Virus record (IMG/VR): IMGVR_UViG_3300038427_000339
Coordinates: 1 to 40,763 of that record
Reading direction: 5' to 3' (one strand)
Source: a virus
Length of the DNA stretch: 40,763 nt
Shown: positions 1 to 8,411 of the stretch, in pieces
Layout: every line of letters begins with the position of its first letter
Numbering within the stretch: position 1 is the stretch's first letter
Position numbers and translations under genes: made by a program
Notes under the pieces: model-generated
Seen by the model: the letters and a program-made list of their open reading frames with translations, nothing else
The model's database searches: none
What the model was told of the DNA's origin: nothing

Positions 1-1592
1 GTGGTCCAACCGGGCCGACAGGTGCCACGGGTGCCACTGGTGCTACGGGGGCGAGTGGCCCTACCGGACCGACGGGTGCTACCGGAGCCACGGGCGCATC
101 AGGGCCAACCGGCCCTACAGGAGCGACCGGAGCTACCGGAGCCACGGGTGCTTCAGGACCAACCGGTCCGACAGGAGCGACAGGTGCAACCGGTGCGACC
201 GGTGCGACGGGAGCTAGTGGTCCAACCGGGCCGACAGGTGCCACGGGAGCTACAGGAGCGACCGGTGCGAGTGGCCCAACGGGGCCCACGGGTGCTACGG
301 GTGCTTCAGGACCAACCGGTCCGACAGGAGCCACGGGTGCCACTGGACGTACTGGTGCCACCGGAGCAACAGGTGCGACCGGAGCAACAGGTGCATCAGG
401 ACCAACCGGACCAACCGGAGCGACCGGAGCTACCGGAGCCACGGGTGCTTCAGGACCAACCGGTCCGACAGGTGCTACCGGAGCTACGGGTGCGACCGGT
501 GCTTCAGGCCCAACGGGGCCCACGGGTGCTACGGGTGCCACGGGGGCAAGTGGACCAACCGGACCAACAGGGTCAATAGGTGCCACGGGTGCGACGGGTT
601 CCACAGGAGCAGTTTCAGTTGGAGCTACAGGACCTACGGGCCCTACTGGTGCCACCGGAGCTACCGGTTCGCCAGGTGCATCTGGAGCTTTATATATAGG
701 TGCTACGGGGGCGACAGGTGCACTAGGACCAACAGGAGCCACGGGTGCCACAGGAGCGACCGGTGCGAGTGGAACTCAATATACTTGGAGAGGCGCATGG
801 TCATCAGGTAGCATAGTATACAATTTGAATGACTGTGTTCAGGATAATGGCAACGGCTACGTCTGTATATTAGGGAATACGTCTTCTGGAGCCAATGAGC
901 CCGGTACTGCCGGAGGAGCCAGTTATTGGAACTTACTGGTGCAAGGCTCAGGGAAGATGTTATCGAGATGGGAATACCCTACAGACGTATTCACCTCCCT
1001 TAACACGATAGCACAGGGCTCACTTTCCATTGAGCAGATGTGGATACCTTTTGCGGTCACAGGCACGGCTATGAAGATTGGCGGCTCGCTATCCATGAAT
1101 ACGAGTACCTCTGCTACCACCGCTTCGGTCAATTACTCCGTAGGCATGGGTATCTATACGCTTAACGGCTCTACACTATCTCTTGCTTCTTCCGGTTCGG
1201 CTAATAATGGATTCCGGTGGTCACAAACCGGGAGCACGACGGCCAACACTTCTATCCAAGGAATGCGGGAAATGACCGTACCTGTGAATATAAACATGAC
1301 TCCGGGTGCATATTGGGTCGCGGTAGTCGTATCTTCCGCCACAACCTACACCGGCGGGGCTTTCACCATATATGGCAATAGTGTAATTGCCAGTGCGTCG
1401 GCAAACGCTGTCCTTTCACCAATCGGCAGTAACATAACGCGGGATGTTTTCCAATTCCAGGGCATCTATACTGCCGCTATCAATGCGAATGCAATACCAG
1501 CGACTATAGTAAGCGGAGGTATTAATATTACGAGTGCCTCGAACGTCCAGAGAGCCAACTTTTACAACGCTATTTATAATGCGACATATTAA
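1..1592 (+). CDS. Collagen-like phage fiber protein, 5' partial
   Basis: The open frame runs from the first complete codon at position 3 to the TAA at 1590-1592, and the start lies outside the window. Up to about 774 it encodes roughly 86 Gly-X-Y triplets, mainly GPT, GAT and GAS, the collagen-like pattern that forms rigid trimeric stalks in phage fibers and spore or capsule surface proteins. The stalk is followed by [10 protein letters not shown] and a Tyr/Trp-rich stretch ending in YWNLL, resembling the small carbohydrate-binding module found in many phage fibers. A C-terminal head of about 200 residues rich in Ser, Thr, Ala and Asn follows. Sugar-modifying genes directly downstream suggest a glycosylated or glycan-binding fiber. 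An ATG at 825 in the same frame is internal and is not the start. Confidence 0.85.
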   Translation, partial: GPTGPTGATGATGATGASGPTGPTGATGATGASGPTGPTGATGATGATGASGPTGPTGATGATGATGATGASGPTGPTGATGATGATGASGPTGPTGATGASGPTGPTGATGATGRTGATGATGATGATGASGPTGPTGATGATGATGASGPTGPTGATGATGATGASGPTGPTGATGATGASGPTGPTGSIGATGATGSTGAVSVGATGPTGPTGATGATGSPGASGALYIGATGATGALGPTGATGATGATGASGTQYTWRGAWSSGSIVYNLNDCVQDNGNGYVCILGNTSSGANEPGTAGGASYWNLLVQGSGKMLSRWEYPTDVFTSLNTIAQGSLSIEQMWIPFAVTGTAMKIGGSLSMNTSTSATTASVNYSVGMGIYTLNGSTLSLASSGSANNGFRWSQTGSTTANTSIQGMREMTVPVNINMTPGAYWVAVVVSSATTYTGGAFTIYGNSVIASASANAVLSPIGSNITRDVFQFQGIYTAAINANAIPATIVSGGINITSASNVQRANFYNAIYNATY

Positions 1593-1593
1593 T

Positions 1594-2319
1594 ATGAAAC
1601 CACAGATTATTATGGACAACCAAATAGGATACCACAACACCGACATTGAACAGTCACAGAGCAGGCTGTTTAGGAGTGGTTATTATAAGGACTGCTCTAC
1701 AATATGCCTCATCCCTTCGAGGGGTATGATGCCAGCAAAGGTAACCCAAAGTTGGCTCAATATGTTGCCCCTGATGAACCAGAAATTCATGAGAATCTTT
1801 ATAATCGGTATGGAAATAGGTGAGGCTTACAGCCAGGTGATTGAAACGATATTACAGGACCCAAATCTCTCAAAGTGGTCATTTATACTGACTTTAGAGG
1901 ATGATAACATGCCCCCACCAGATGGGCTGCCCAAGCTGGTGGAATCAATAAATCAGGGCTGGGATGTGGTTGGTGGGCTTTACTGGACGAAAGGTGAAGA
2001 GGGGCAACCAATGATCTATGGTGACCCAAAAAACACACCTGTGGACTTCATCCCACAGGTTCCTGCGTTAGAGGCAGTACAACCCTGTAATGGACTGGGT
2101 ATGGGATTTACACTGTTCAGGCTGAGCGTGTTTAAGGATCAAAGATTACCTAAGCCCTTCTTTAAGACACTGAGTGAATATAGGGAGGGACAAGGTGTTA
2201 GAGCGTACACTCAGGACTTGTACTTCTTTGAGAATATTAAGAAGCTGGGTTACAGAGTCGCCTGTGATACAAGGGTAAAGGTTGGTCATTACGATTACGA
2301 GAGGGATATAGTATGGTAA
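1594..2319 (+). CDS. GT-A type glycosyltransferase
   Basis: Predicted glycosyltransferase of the family 2-like/GT-A fold, 241 residues. The sequence CLIPSRG near residues 38-44 opens the Rossmann-like half, and LEDDNMPPPDG at about residues 101-111 supplies the acidic DxD-type motif that binds the metal and nucleotide sugar. Later GMGFTLFR and the QDLYFFENIKKLG segment fit the acceptor half. The ATG chosen lies two bases after the stop of the fiber gene; in-frame ATGs at 1579 and 1612 are alternatives and none has a clear Shine-Dalgarno. It overlaps the dehydratase gene by seven bases. Its position suggests it decorates the fiber or another virion glycan, but the substrate cannot be read. Confidence 0.75.
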   Translation: MKPQIIMDNQIGYHNTDIEQSQSRLFRSGYYKDCSTICLIPSRGMMPAKVTQSWLNMLPLMNQKFMRIFIIGMEIGEAYSQVIETILQDPNLSKWSFILTLEDDNMPPPDGLPKLVESINQGWDVVGGLYWTKGEEGQPMIYGDPKNTPVDFIPQVPALEAVQPCNGLGMGFTLFRLSVFKDQRLPKPFFKTLSEYREGQGVRAYTQDLYFFENIKKLGYRVACDTRVKVGHYDYERDIVW

Positions 2320-3299
2320 AGAGAATTCTGATTACCGGTGGAGGTGGTTTCATCGGACACCATTTTGTGGAAGGCTTGCTGAAAAGTACTGACTGGGAAA
2401 TCGTCATCGTAGATAGGTTGGACATTTCTGGTAATCTAGAGAGATTGCGTGACATCTCAATCTGGGACCAGGAGAAGAAGAGGGTGAAATTTCTCTGGTG
2501 GGACCTAAAATCACCACTGAACTACTTCATTAAAAGAGAAATTGGGGAGTTAGATTACATCTGGCATCTAGCCGCTTCAAGCCATGTGAACCGGAGTATT
2601 GAGGATCCAATGAGCTTTGTGATGGATAATGTTGTCGGAACATGCAATCTCTTGCTGTATGCCAAAGAAATGAAGACCCTTAAACTGCTGATTTACTTTT
2701 CGACAGATGAGGTTTTCGGTCCGGCTCCAGAGGGCGTAAACTATAAGGAATGGGACCGGTATAAATCGGGCAATCCCTATGCAGCCAGTAAAGCCGGCGC
2801 AGAAGAGTTATGTGTCGCCTTTGAAAACACTTATAAGATGCCGATTATCATAACTCACACGATGAATGTTATAGGTGAGCGCCAACATCCGGAGAAATTC
2901 ATCCCAATGTGCATCAGCAAGATATTGCATGGAGAAACCATTACCATTCATGCAGATATGGCAAGAACAAAGTCTGGCTCAAGGTTCTACATCCATGCCA
3001 GGAACATCTACGACGCACTGTTATTCCTGACTACAAGAGGAGTATCTGGTGAGAAGTACAATATCGTAGGAGAGAAGGAGATTTCAAACCTTGAATTGGC
3101 AAAAACAATTGCAAATATCTTAGGGAAGCCACTATCCTTCGAGATGGTGGATTTCCATTCTTCACGACCGGGTCATGATTTAAGATATTCCCTAGACGGT
3201 TCCAAAATGAGGGAGATGGGATGGCTACCCCCAAAGACATTCGAGGAGTCATTGGCCAAAATTATTCACTGGAGTGTTGCGAATCAAAAATGGTTATGA
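2313..3299 (+). CDS. NAD-dependent sugar-nucleotide epimerase/dehydratase
   Basis: Extended short-chain dehydrogenase of 328 residues. It has the NAD-binding glycine motif GGGGFIG at residues 9-15, the STDEVFG segment at 130-136 and the catalytic Tyr156-x3-Lys160 pair in NPYAASKAGAE. The Thr-Asp-Glu triad in STDEVFG is typical of dTDP-glucose 4,6-dehydratase (RmlB-like) members, so a nucleotide-sugar 4,6-dehydratase is the best guess; an epimerase is the alternative. The ATG at 2313 overlaps the glycosyltransferase end, and the stop overlaps the methyltransferase start as ATGA, so the three sugar genes look translationally coupled. Confidence 0.82.
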   Translation: MVKRILITGGGGFIGHHFVEGLLKSTDWEIVIVDRLDISGNLERLRDISIWDQEKKRVKFLWWDLKSPLNYFIKREIGELDYIWHLAASSHVNRSIEDPMSFVMDNVVGTCNLLLYAKEMKTLKLLIYFSTDEVFGPAPEGVNYKEWDRYKSGNPYAASKAGAEELCVAFENTYKMPIIITHTMNVIGERQHPEKFIPMCISKILHGETITIHADMARTKSGSRFYIHARNIYDALLFLTTRGVSGEKYNIVGEKEISNLELAKTIANILGKPLSFEMVDFHSSRPGHDLRYSLDGSKMREMGWLPPKTFEESLAKIIHWSVANQKWL

Positions 3300-3865
3300 G
3301 AAATTTGGTAAGCACTACATCTAGCATACCTAACAGTAAACAGGTTAAGTATAATCTCGGCTGCGGAAGTAATAGGCAGGAAGGATTCCTTGGAGTTGAC
3401 CAGATTAAAACACCACAGGTTGACATCATGGCTAATCTCGAGGAATATCCCTGGAAGTTCGCCGAGGACGACTCAGCCGACGAAATATACTGCTGCCATT
3501 ACATAGAGCACGTCACAGATCTGATAAAGTTTATGGATGAATGTTACCGAATTTTGAAGGTTGAGAGTAAGATGACAGTTATTGCCCCCTATTATTCTTC
3601 GGTCAGAGCGTGGCAAGATCCAACCCACAAGCGAGCAATATCAGAGAATACCTTTCTCTACTTTAATAAGGGCTGGCGCGCAGTGAATGGTATCGAACAC
3701 TATCCGATAAAATCCAATTTTAATTTTTCATACGGGTATATGTTCAACCCAGAATGGATTGGGAGAAGTGAAGAAGCGAGGGCTTTCGCTGCAAAATATT
3801 ACGTCAACGCCGTTTCTGACATACAGGTGATTTTAACCAAAATAGGAATATTACAGAGCGTCTAA
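3296..3865 (+). CDS. SAM-dependent methyltransferase (class I)
   Basis: Rossmann-fold methyltransferase of 189 residues. Motif I is YNLGCGSN near the N terminus, followed by an acidic residue in FLGVDQ and by the post-I segment ADEIYCCHYIEHV, where the IEHV pattern is typical of small-molecule methyltransferases. The conserved end of the fold is less clear. The start at 3296 gives an ATGA overlap with the dehydratase; an ATG at 3290 is the alternative. Its place behind glycosyltransferase and dehydratase genes suggests it methylates a sugar, but the substrate is not visible. Confidence 0.75.
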   Translation: MRNLVSTTSSIPNSKQVKYNLGCGSNRQEGFLGVDQIKTPQVDIMANLEEYPWKFAEDDSADEIYCCHYIEHVTDLIKFMDECYRILKVESKMTVIAPYYSSVRAWQDPTHKRAISENTFLYFNKGWRAVNGIEHYPIKSNFNFSYGYMFNPEWIGRSEEARAFAAKYYVNAVSDIQVILTKIGILQSV

Positions 3866-5091
3866 TGAGACAGATTCTAATTGGTGGGTACTGGGACAGC
3901 TTGTTTCTACCTACAAGTTCAACAGAACTCGACTCTATCAACGGTGGTTACTCATGGTCGAGTGAATGGGTTGCATCTAAAGTGATGCCCACAAATGGTA
4001 CTCTTAGCCGTTTATCTGTCGAAATATACTATGATGGGTCATCCGGTACCGACCCAATGGGTTACTCATTCACTGTACTGAAAAATAATGTCGCAACAGC
4101 TCTCACTGTTAAAATAACATCGCCAGGTACTCAGGAAATAGATACTGCGGATACTGTATCTGTGGTTGCTGGTGATGAAATTTCACTACAGTGCGCACCG
4201 CAAAATAGCCCTACCACCACGGCAAACGCTCATTGGTCAATAATGTTTGAGGGCAGTACTGCCGGTGAAAGTGTAGTTTTGAGTGGTATTGAAGGTTATA
4301 CATCAACACTATATGCTCCTGTGATGACGGCAAATGGTTATAGCGGTAGCTTGTCTGAAGCGGATGTTTTACAAGTTATGCCAACTGCCGGGACATTCAA
4401 GAAGTTATATGTCTTGTATCCCTATGGTCCAGGCGTAGGAGCGTCTTGGAAATTTACGCTGAGGAAAAACAGTGTTGACACCGCTCTTACTGTTACTATA
4501 TCTGGTGCTACTGCATCTGGTAACGATACCGCGGATACTGTATCTGTGGTTGCTGGTGATATAGTCACCATGAGTTGTGTCGTTACCGGTTCACCTACCG
4601 CTCAGCCTGGCGCAATTAGCATGGTATTTGCACCTACCATTGATGGCGAATCTATAATAATGGGCGATTCTAATGATGCCGCGCATGACAATACTGCGTT
4701 TGAAACCAACTATCTTGGCCCTACAGATTATGACCAAGTCTATACGGTAGCCGGTAACGAATTTGTTGATTACCAAGGTGGCCAATCACCACCGCTAGGC
4801 ATGATACTTAAAAAATTCTATGTTGCGCAGACCAGCGCATCAGGCGCTGGAGCTACCTGGAAATACGATATAAGGTGCACAGGTGATACTAATACGGGAA
4901 TAACAGTCAGTATATCGGGAGCATTAGCAACAACAGGTAACGACACAACTAATACCTATAAATGTGTGGATTACGATAGGTTACATCTTGGAACTACCCC
5001 CACCTCAACGCCAACTGTATCTCAAACTTGTTGGTCAGTAGTCTGTTATATCGCACCAAAAGAACCATTACCAATGTTTTTCCCTACTTGA
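3865..5091 (+). CDS. Beta-rich protein with three internal repeats, probable virion surface protein
   Basis: A 408-residue protein without cysteine-rich or enzymatic motifs. It contains three repeats of about 130 residues, each ending in a pattern like TADTVSVVAGD followed by a beta-strand pair. Two of the repeats share an exact 30-base identity (4147-4176 and 4531-4560), pointing to recent duplication or gene conversion. The ATG overlaps the methyltransferase stop by one base (TAATG). High Ser/Thr/Gly content and location beside the fiber gene suggest a secreted or virion adhesin, for which no specific family was recognised. Confidence 0.7.
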   Translation: MRQILIGGYWDSLFLPTSSTELDSINGGYSWSSEWVASKVMPTNGTLSRLSVEIYYDGSSGTDPMGYSFTVLKNNVATALTVKITSPGTQEIDTADTVSVVAGDEISLQCAPQNSPTTTANAHWSIMFEGSTAGESVVLSGIEGYTSTLYAPVMTANGYSGSLSEADVLQVMPTAGTFKKLYVLYPYGPGVGASWKFTLRKNSVDTALTVTISGATASGNDTADTVSVVAGDIVTMSCVVTGSPTAQPGAISMVFAPTIDGESIIMGDSNDAAHDNTAFETNYLGPTDYDQVYTVAGNEFVDYQGGQSPPLGMILKKFYVAQTSASGAGATWKYDIRCTGDTNTGITVSISGALATTGNDTTNTYKCVDYDRLHLGTTPTSTPTVSQTCWSVVCYIAPKEPLPMFFPT

Positions 5092-5120
5092 CAAACTTAC
5101 AGGAATATACTTAAATACAA

Positions 5121-5456
5121 GTGCGGATGTCGAACATGACAGATATACCAAAAGATTTTAAATGTGATTGTCCCATAGAAATCAAACCCATGGCCGAGTG
5201 GATACAAGAGGAGACAAAGAACTGTCGCCCTTGTATGCTGGGGCCGAGTCTCCAGTGGTACATCTCTGAATTAGAGGAAAATGGCGTCAAGGATAAAGCT
5301 ACTAAACTAAAAGAGGTGGCCGAGAATGAAGACCCCTTGACAGTTTGCCAAACTATGGATAAAATAAAGCAAGAAGTGGAGAACCCTTTAAGGGAAAGGC
5401 TCAAAGAGTTCGACTGTGCGACTCAGATTAATGGGCAAAATATCACAGAATCATGA
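5121..5456 (+). CDS. Hypothetical acidic protein
   Basis: About 111 residues with cysteines at CDCPIE, CRPC and two later positions, and a helical, charged C-terminal half. No family was recognised. The 5' end is uncertain: GTG at 5121 and ATG at 5127 and 5136 are all in frame, and none has a strong ribosome-binding site. It follows the repeat protein by 30 bases in the same direction and probably shares its transcript. Confidence 0.55.
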   Translation: MRMSNMTDIPKDFKCDCPIEIKPMAEWIQEETKNCRPCMLGPSLQWYISELEENGVKDKATKLKEVAENEDPLTVCQTMDKIKQEVENPLRERLKEFDCATQINGQNITES

Positions 5457-5487
5457 TTCAAAGAAATATTTTTAAAAGAGGTGGAAT

Positions 5488-5742
5488 ATGGCAAAAATTC
5501 ACATGGCTGCAGTCGCTGGTTGGCCGGTAAGGACCCTCCGCAGGATGGCCGGGATTCCCGCCCATCGTCCCAGCGCGTTTAACGCTTGCATCGGTAGTAC
5601 GCTGAAAGGTCAGCGCTATCCGACTCCCCCAGTAGGCATGGGTGGACAACAGGACAAGCGAATCCAGGCTGCCTTCACGGGTGCGGTGCACTCCTGCTCC
5701 GGCAGACGTTTCGGCCCTGGTATTTCCTTTGAACGCTCCTAA
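5488..5742 (+). CDS. Small basic hypothetical protein
   Basis: 84 residues, rich in Arg, Pro and Gly, with a good AGAGGTGG Shine-Dalgarno five bases before the ATG. Short motifs such as AGWPVRTLRRM and YPTPPVGMGGQ look conserved in character, but no family is recognised. It is the last gene of the left plus-strand block, directly before a strong terminator, and may be a small virion or DNA-binding protein; that is inference from charge and place only. Confidence 0.6.
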   Translation: MAKIHMAAVAGWPVRTLRRMAGIPAHRPSAFNACIGSTLKGQRYPTPPVGMGGQQDKRIQAAFTGAVHSCSGRRFGPGISFERS

Positions 5743-5772
5743 GTAGCGTTTAAAAACCACAACGTAAATAAA

Positions 5773-5806
5773 AAAGACCCTGGCATTCTTTCCCGCCAGG
5801 GTCTTT
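5773..5806. terminator. Bidirectional rho-independent terminator
   Basis: A perfect 12-base inverted repeat, AAAGACCCTGGC and GCCAGGGTCTTT, with a 10-base loop. A-rich sequence precedes it and T-rich sequence follows it, so it works in both directions. It lies between the ends of the converging left plus-strand block and the minus-strand block. Confidence 0.9.
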
Positions 5807-5828
5807 GAATTTCTAAGAAGTAACACAA

Positions 5829-6047
5829 TTAAGGCTTTACTTTACCGTACCGAGAAATACTACTATAGTAACATCGCTCATTCTCACAGGTTTTCCACAT
5901 ATTACAGCCAGTCACTATTTTAGCTTTGTCGCCATTCTCAGTAGAGGTAACTTTAAGAGGCGATATCACTACGGTAATCTTGTTTTTGAAGCCTTTCTGA
6001 CAGTATTCGCTACAATCACCGACTGTGGACTGAATATTTACTTCCAT
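5829..6047 (-). CDS. Hypothetical Cys-rich small protein
   Basis: 72 residues with five cysteines (DCSEYC, GCNMWKTC and ERC), which suggests metal binding or disulfides. It overlaps the next upstream gene by 10 bases and is the last gene of the minus-strand operon before the terminator at 5773-5806. No family was recognised. Confidence 0.55.
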   Translation of the reverse strand: MEVNIQSTVGDCSEYCQKGFKNKITVVISPLKVTSTENGDKAKIVTGCNMWKTCENERCYYSSISRYGKVKP

Positions 6048-6367
6048 TGCCTTCGAGGGTTTCTCCTTGCGTTCAACACACTAATTACCCAGTCTATGAA
6101 ACATTTTTCACAGGTATTTGCATAAGTAATATCGGTTGGTTGCCGGCAAATCCAGCACTTCAAGTTAGGTCTAGTTTGTTTGGAACACTCACTTATTTTA
6201 CGCTGAACGTATTCATAGTCATTCGGGTCAACTATAATACTCTCCATTGGAGATTGCTTAACAATCTGTAAGTACTTGTAAAAACCCGCTAACTTGGCAC
6301 GTATCGGATCGTTTACATCTATTTTTTCAATAAGTTCGATAAAATCACTGGCAGTTACCTTATCCAC
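6038..6367 (-). CDS. Hypothetical zinc-ribbon protein
   Basis: 109 residues. The N-terminal half is helical and charged; the C-terminal half carries CWIC and CEKC separated by 14 residues, a typical four-cysteine zinc ribbon. Function unknown. It is divergent from the small plus-strand gene at 6430, and the 62-base gap between them must hold promoters for one or both, though no consensus promoter is clear there. Confidence 0.65.
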   Translation of the reverse strand: MDKVTASDFIELIEKIDVNDPIRAKLAGFYKYLQIVKQSPMESIIVDPNDYEYVQRKISECSKQTRPNLKCWICRQPTDITYANTCEKCFIDWVISVLNARRNPRRQWK

Positions 6368-6429
6368 AATTTCTATTATAGCCGTTCCTGAAATAAATTC
6401 AAGTAGGTGACTATATTTTAACCTTATTC

Positions 6430-6750
6430 TTGTTTTATAATATTGATGTGAATGAAAGCGATATTAAAAATGTAACATGTCCTCTTTGCTACGGAAAGGG
6501 GTGCTTCTATTGCGGAAATAAAGGCACAATCAAACATCATTCTAGATCTGAACTGCGGTTAGTAACGAGGGAGTCCCGTAAAGGTAAGGATAAGACGCCC
6601 TGGTTGGAATCTTATAGATTACCTTTTGCGATTGCTTCCCGGGCCGCGGCTAATGAGTTAAAAAATAACCCGTCCCTAGCGAAGTTGTCCGGTGTGGAAC
6701 GGGTCAAGGTATTAAATAACTTGGTAAGTAAGATTCTGAAGCCGGATTAA
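6430..6750 (+). CDS. DnaJ-type zinc finger small protein
   Basis: 106 residues with CPLCYGKGCFYCGNKG near the N terminus, a double CxxC knot of the DnaJ central-domain type (CxxCxGxG). The rest is basic and helical. It is the only plus-strand gene inside the 5.8-11 kb minus-strand block and converges on the XRE-sigma gene with a 4-base overlap. The start is unsure: TTG at 6430 or GTG at 6448; neither has a good Shine-Dalgarno. Confidence 0.6.
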   Translation: MFYNIDVNESDIKNVTCPLCYGKGCFYCGNKGTIKHHSRSELRLVTRESRKGKDKTPWLESYRLPFAIASRAAANELKNNPSLAKLSGVERVKVLNNLVSKILKPD

Positions 6751-7346
6751 TCCAGAAAAGGTTTTAGTAATTTAGACCGTTCAGGATATCTGAACCTCCT
6801 AAGTCCATGGTCAATTCTCTGTCTAATTGTTTCACGGGTTACTCCCATAATCTTACTGACCTCATCAAGTGTGCGGGACCCACCCCCATCTAATCCAAAG
6901 CGTAATTCAATAGCCATTCGTTGCCTTGGCTTTAAGATTTCTAACATTGGAAGCAAATTATTGTGTAATAACTTCTGGTCTGCTTCTTCGATTAAATCAT
7001 CTTCCGGATTATAAGAGGGTAAAAGTTTTTCTGACACTTCCGATAGATAAAGAACTTCAGGTTCCCCCAGGTTTACCTCACGCTTGGAGAAAACGCCAGC
7101 CTTGACAGCGCTGAGAAGGGAGTCGGGAAATAGATGTTCAATCGGTTGGTTCAGTTTAACTGATATTTCCATTATTTCATCTTCACTAGGTAAAGTATGT
7201 AGCTTTTCAATATCTGCATATCGGGTAAGGCTCATGGCGACCAGTTTGGCAAACTCAGGTTGGGTATAGCCTTCCTGCTCTCTGGCTTCACGTAGACGCT
7301 TATTGCTAGTTAATAAACGAAGTCTGACTAAATCTTCTTCACTCAT
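6747..7346 (-). CDS. XRE helix-turn-helix fused to sigma-70 region 4
   Basis: A 199-residue transcription regulator. Residues about 14-72 form an XRE/Cro-type helix-turn-helix (EGYTQPEFAKLVAMS). An acidic linker of about 65 residues follows. Residues 139-199 are very like RpoD region 4, with LKPRQRMAIELRFGLDGG, the recognition helix in VTRETIRQRI, and a RpoD-like tail ending RSKLLKPFL. Region 4 normally contacts the -35 element and the RNA polymerase beta flap, so this protein may redirect or appropriate host polymerase. There is no region 2, so it cannot be a complete sigma factor. The start at 7346 overlaps the upstream stop (ATGAGTGA); an ATG 12 codons upstream is the alternative. Confidence 0.85.
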   Translation of the reverse strand: MSEEDLVRLRLLTSNKRLREAREQEGYTQPEFAKLVAMSLTRYADIEKLHTLPSEDEIMEISVKLNQPIEHLFPDSLLSAVKAGVFSKREVNLGEPEVLYLSEVSEKLLPSYNPEDDLIEEADQKLLHNNLLPMLEILKPRQRMAIELRFGLDGGGSRTLDEVSKIMGVTRETIRQRIDHGLRRFRYPERSKLLKPFLD

Positions 7347-7611
7347 GTATAACCTGTGTTCCAGGTGCCATTTTCTTCGCATGATGAATCAACTTTATAC
7401 TCTCTATGGAAGCATCGGCTAGTTCTTTTAATTCACTTTCGGTATAGACCGGATATTTTGAATTCATAGACATTTGATACCCGTCGGCAGCCACTATGAT
7501 TTTCTCGTTGTCTAAATTAAAGCATGTCCAGATACACCAGCCTTTACTCTTCAGGGCTTCCCGGGTCTGTTCTACCGTTCGTGTCGCTTCGGCTTCTTCA
7601 GGAGTGTTCAT
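7339..7611 (-). CDS. Hypothetical protein
   Basis: 90 residues. A helical, Glu-rich N terminus is followed by an alternating hydrophobic segment (GWCIWTCFNLDNEKIIVAAD) and a helical C terminus. No family was recognised. Its stop lies inside the start of the XRE-sigma gene, which suggests coupled translation. Confidence 0.6.
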   Translation of the reverse strand: MNTPEEAEATRTVEQTREALKSKGWCIWTCFNLDNEKIIVAADGYQMSMNSKYPVYTESELKELADASIESIKLIHHAKKMAPGTQVIHE

Positions 7612-7957
7612 ACTTCATTATAGTGATTTTCCAGTTAACATCACTACTAATAAAAAACTGATTCTGTCCTGGAAGACCTGAAAGATTAGTCACAAGTTGG
7701 TAATCTCCTGTTTTCTTCGGCATCTTCATTATAAAAGTAACTTCCTGGAAAGTTTTAGTTAGATGGATTCGCGGAACCATTCTCTTGCGTTTACCGTCCC
7801 ATATTATGAAGGTTGCTTTGATAATTTCATGCCGCTTACCCTTAGAGTCAAGTAGCCAAAAATCTACGGGTAGTTCATCTTCATCTTTCGCGTCATCATC
7901 CCGTAATTTCAACTGGACTTTAAGGGTATGAGTACTACCAGCTATAAATGTAGGCAT
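7598..7957 (-). CDS. Hypothetical beta-rich protein
   Basis: 119 residues of alternating hydrophobic and charged strands with an acidic loop (DDDAKDEDELP), probably a compact beta domain. No cysteines, signal peptide or catalytic motif. It overlaps the following gene by 14 bases. A good AGGAGGTCTAG Shine-Dalgarno precedes the ATG. Function unknown. Confidence 0.6.
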   Translation of the reverse strand: MPTFIAGSTHTLKVQLKLRDDDAKDEDELPVDFWLLDSKGKRHEIIKATFIIWDGKRKRMVPRIHLTKTFQEVTFIMKMPKKTGDYQLVTNLSGLPGQNQFFISSDVNWKITIMKYEHS

Positions 7958-7969
7958 ACCTAGACCTCC

Positions 7970-8200
7970 TTAGTCCATTGGAGCAATTACATTCTGGCTC
8001 TGGACCCAATATATAGGATTACCGTCCGGTCCTACCTCACCTTCTAGTTTGGAAATCTTGGTAACCACCGTTTTAATCCTGATTGTTTTACCAACTTTAC
8101 CGTCGTCATCAACCAGTTGATACTCGTTAAAATCTTCTTTATGTGTTAAGTAGGTGACTGATTTAGCCTCAACTTGTTTACCCTGATATGGTACTAACAT
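7970..8200 (-). CDS. Hypothetical small protein
   Basis: 76 residues, mostly beta-strand-like, ending in WVQSQNVIAPMD. Preceded by AGGAGGTCTA, a near-consensus Shine-Dalgarno. The same purine-rich leader sequence occurs before the gene at 7957, showing uniform ribosome binding sites through this operon. No family was recognised. Confidence 0.55.
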   Translation of the reverse strand: MLVPYQGKQVEAKSVTYLTHKEDFNEYQLVDDDGKVGKTIRIKTVVTKISKLEGEVGPDGNPIYWVQSQNVIAPMD

Positions 8201-8214
8201 TAGACCTCCTTCTA

Positions 8215-8397
8215 TTACTCACACTCCTCTTTTCTATTCTCGGGCGGTGGTTTATTAAGAATAACTTGACCTGTGGTAACCCAGATGTGTAAATTATGAT
8301 TCAGCATATCAAGCAAATCCCCTAATTTGACCCAATCAAAAGATACCGCTGAAACAACTTTATCACCGTAGACTCCTATAATGACCTTATTATCCAT
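8215..8397 (-). CDS. Hypothetical small protein
   Basis: 60 residues, beginning MDNKVIIGVYGDK with an alternating hydrophobic pattern, then a short helix and a charged C terminus. An AGGAGTGTGAGCAAC leader precedes the ATG. No recognisable family. Confidence 0.5.
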   Translation of the reverse strand: MDNKVIIGVYGDKVVSAVSFDWVKLGDLLDMLNHNLHIWVTTGQVILNKPPPENRKEECE

Positions 8398-8411
8398 TGT
8401 TGCTCACACTC

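Noticed and set aside
1-579. A 192-residue open frame over the collagen-like region in another frame
   Set aside because: It is a shadow of the GC-rich Gly-X-Y repeat; the third frame encodes perfect triplets and continues in frame into the C-terminal head of the same protein.
1-774. Repetitive DNA resembling a CRISPR or tandem-repeat array
   Set aside because: The period is the nine-base codon triplet of Gly-X-Y repeats; there are no spacers or fixed-length repeats.
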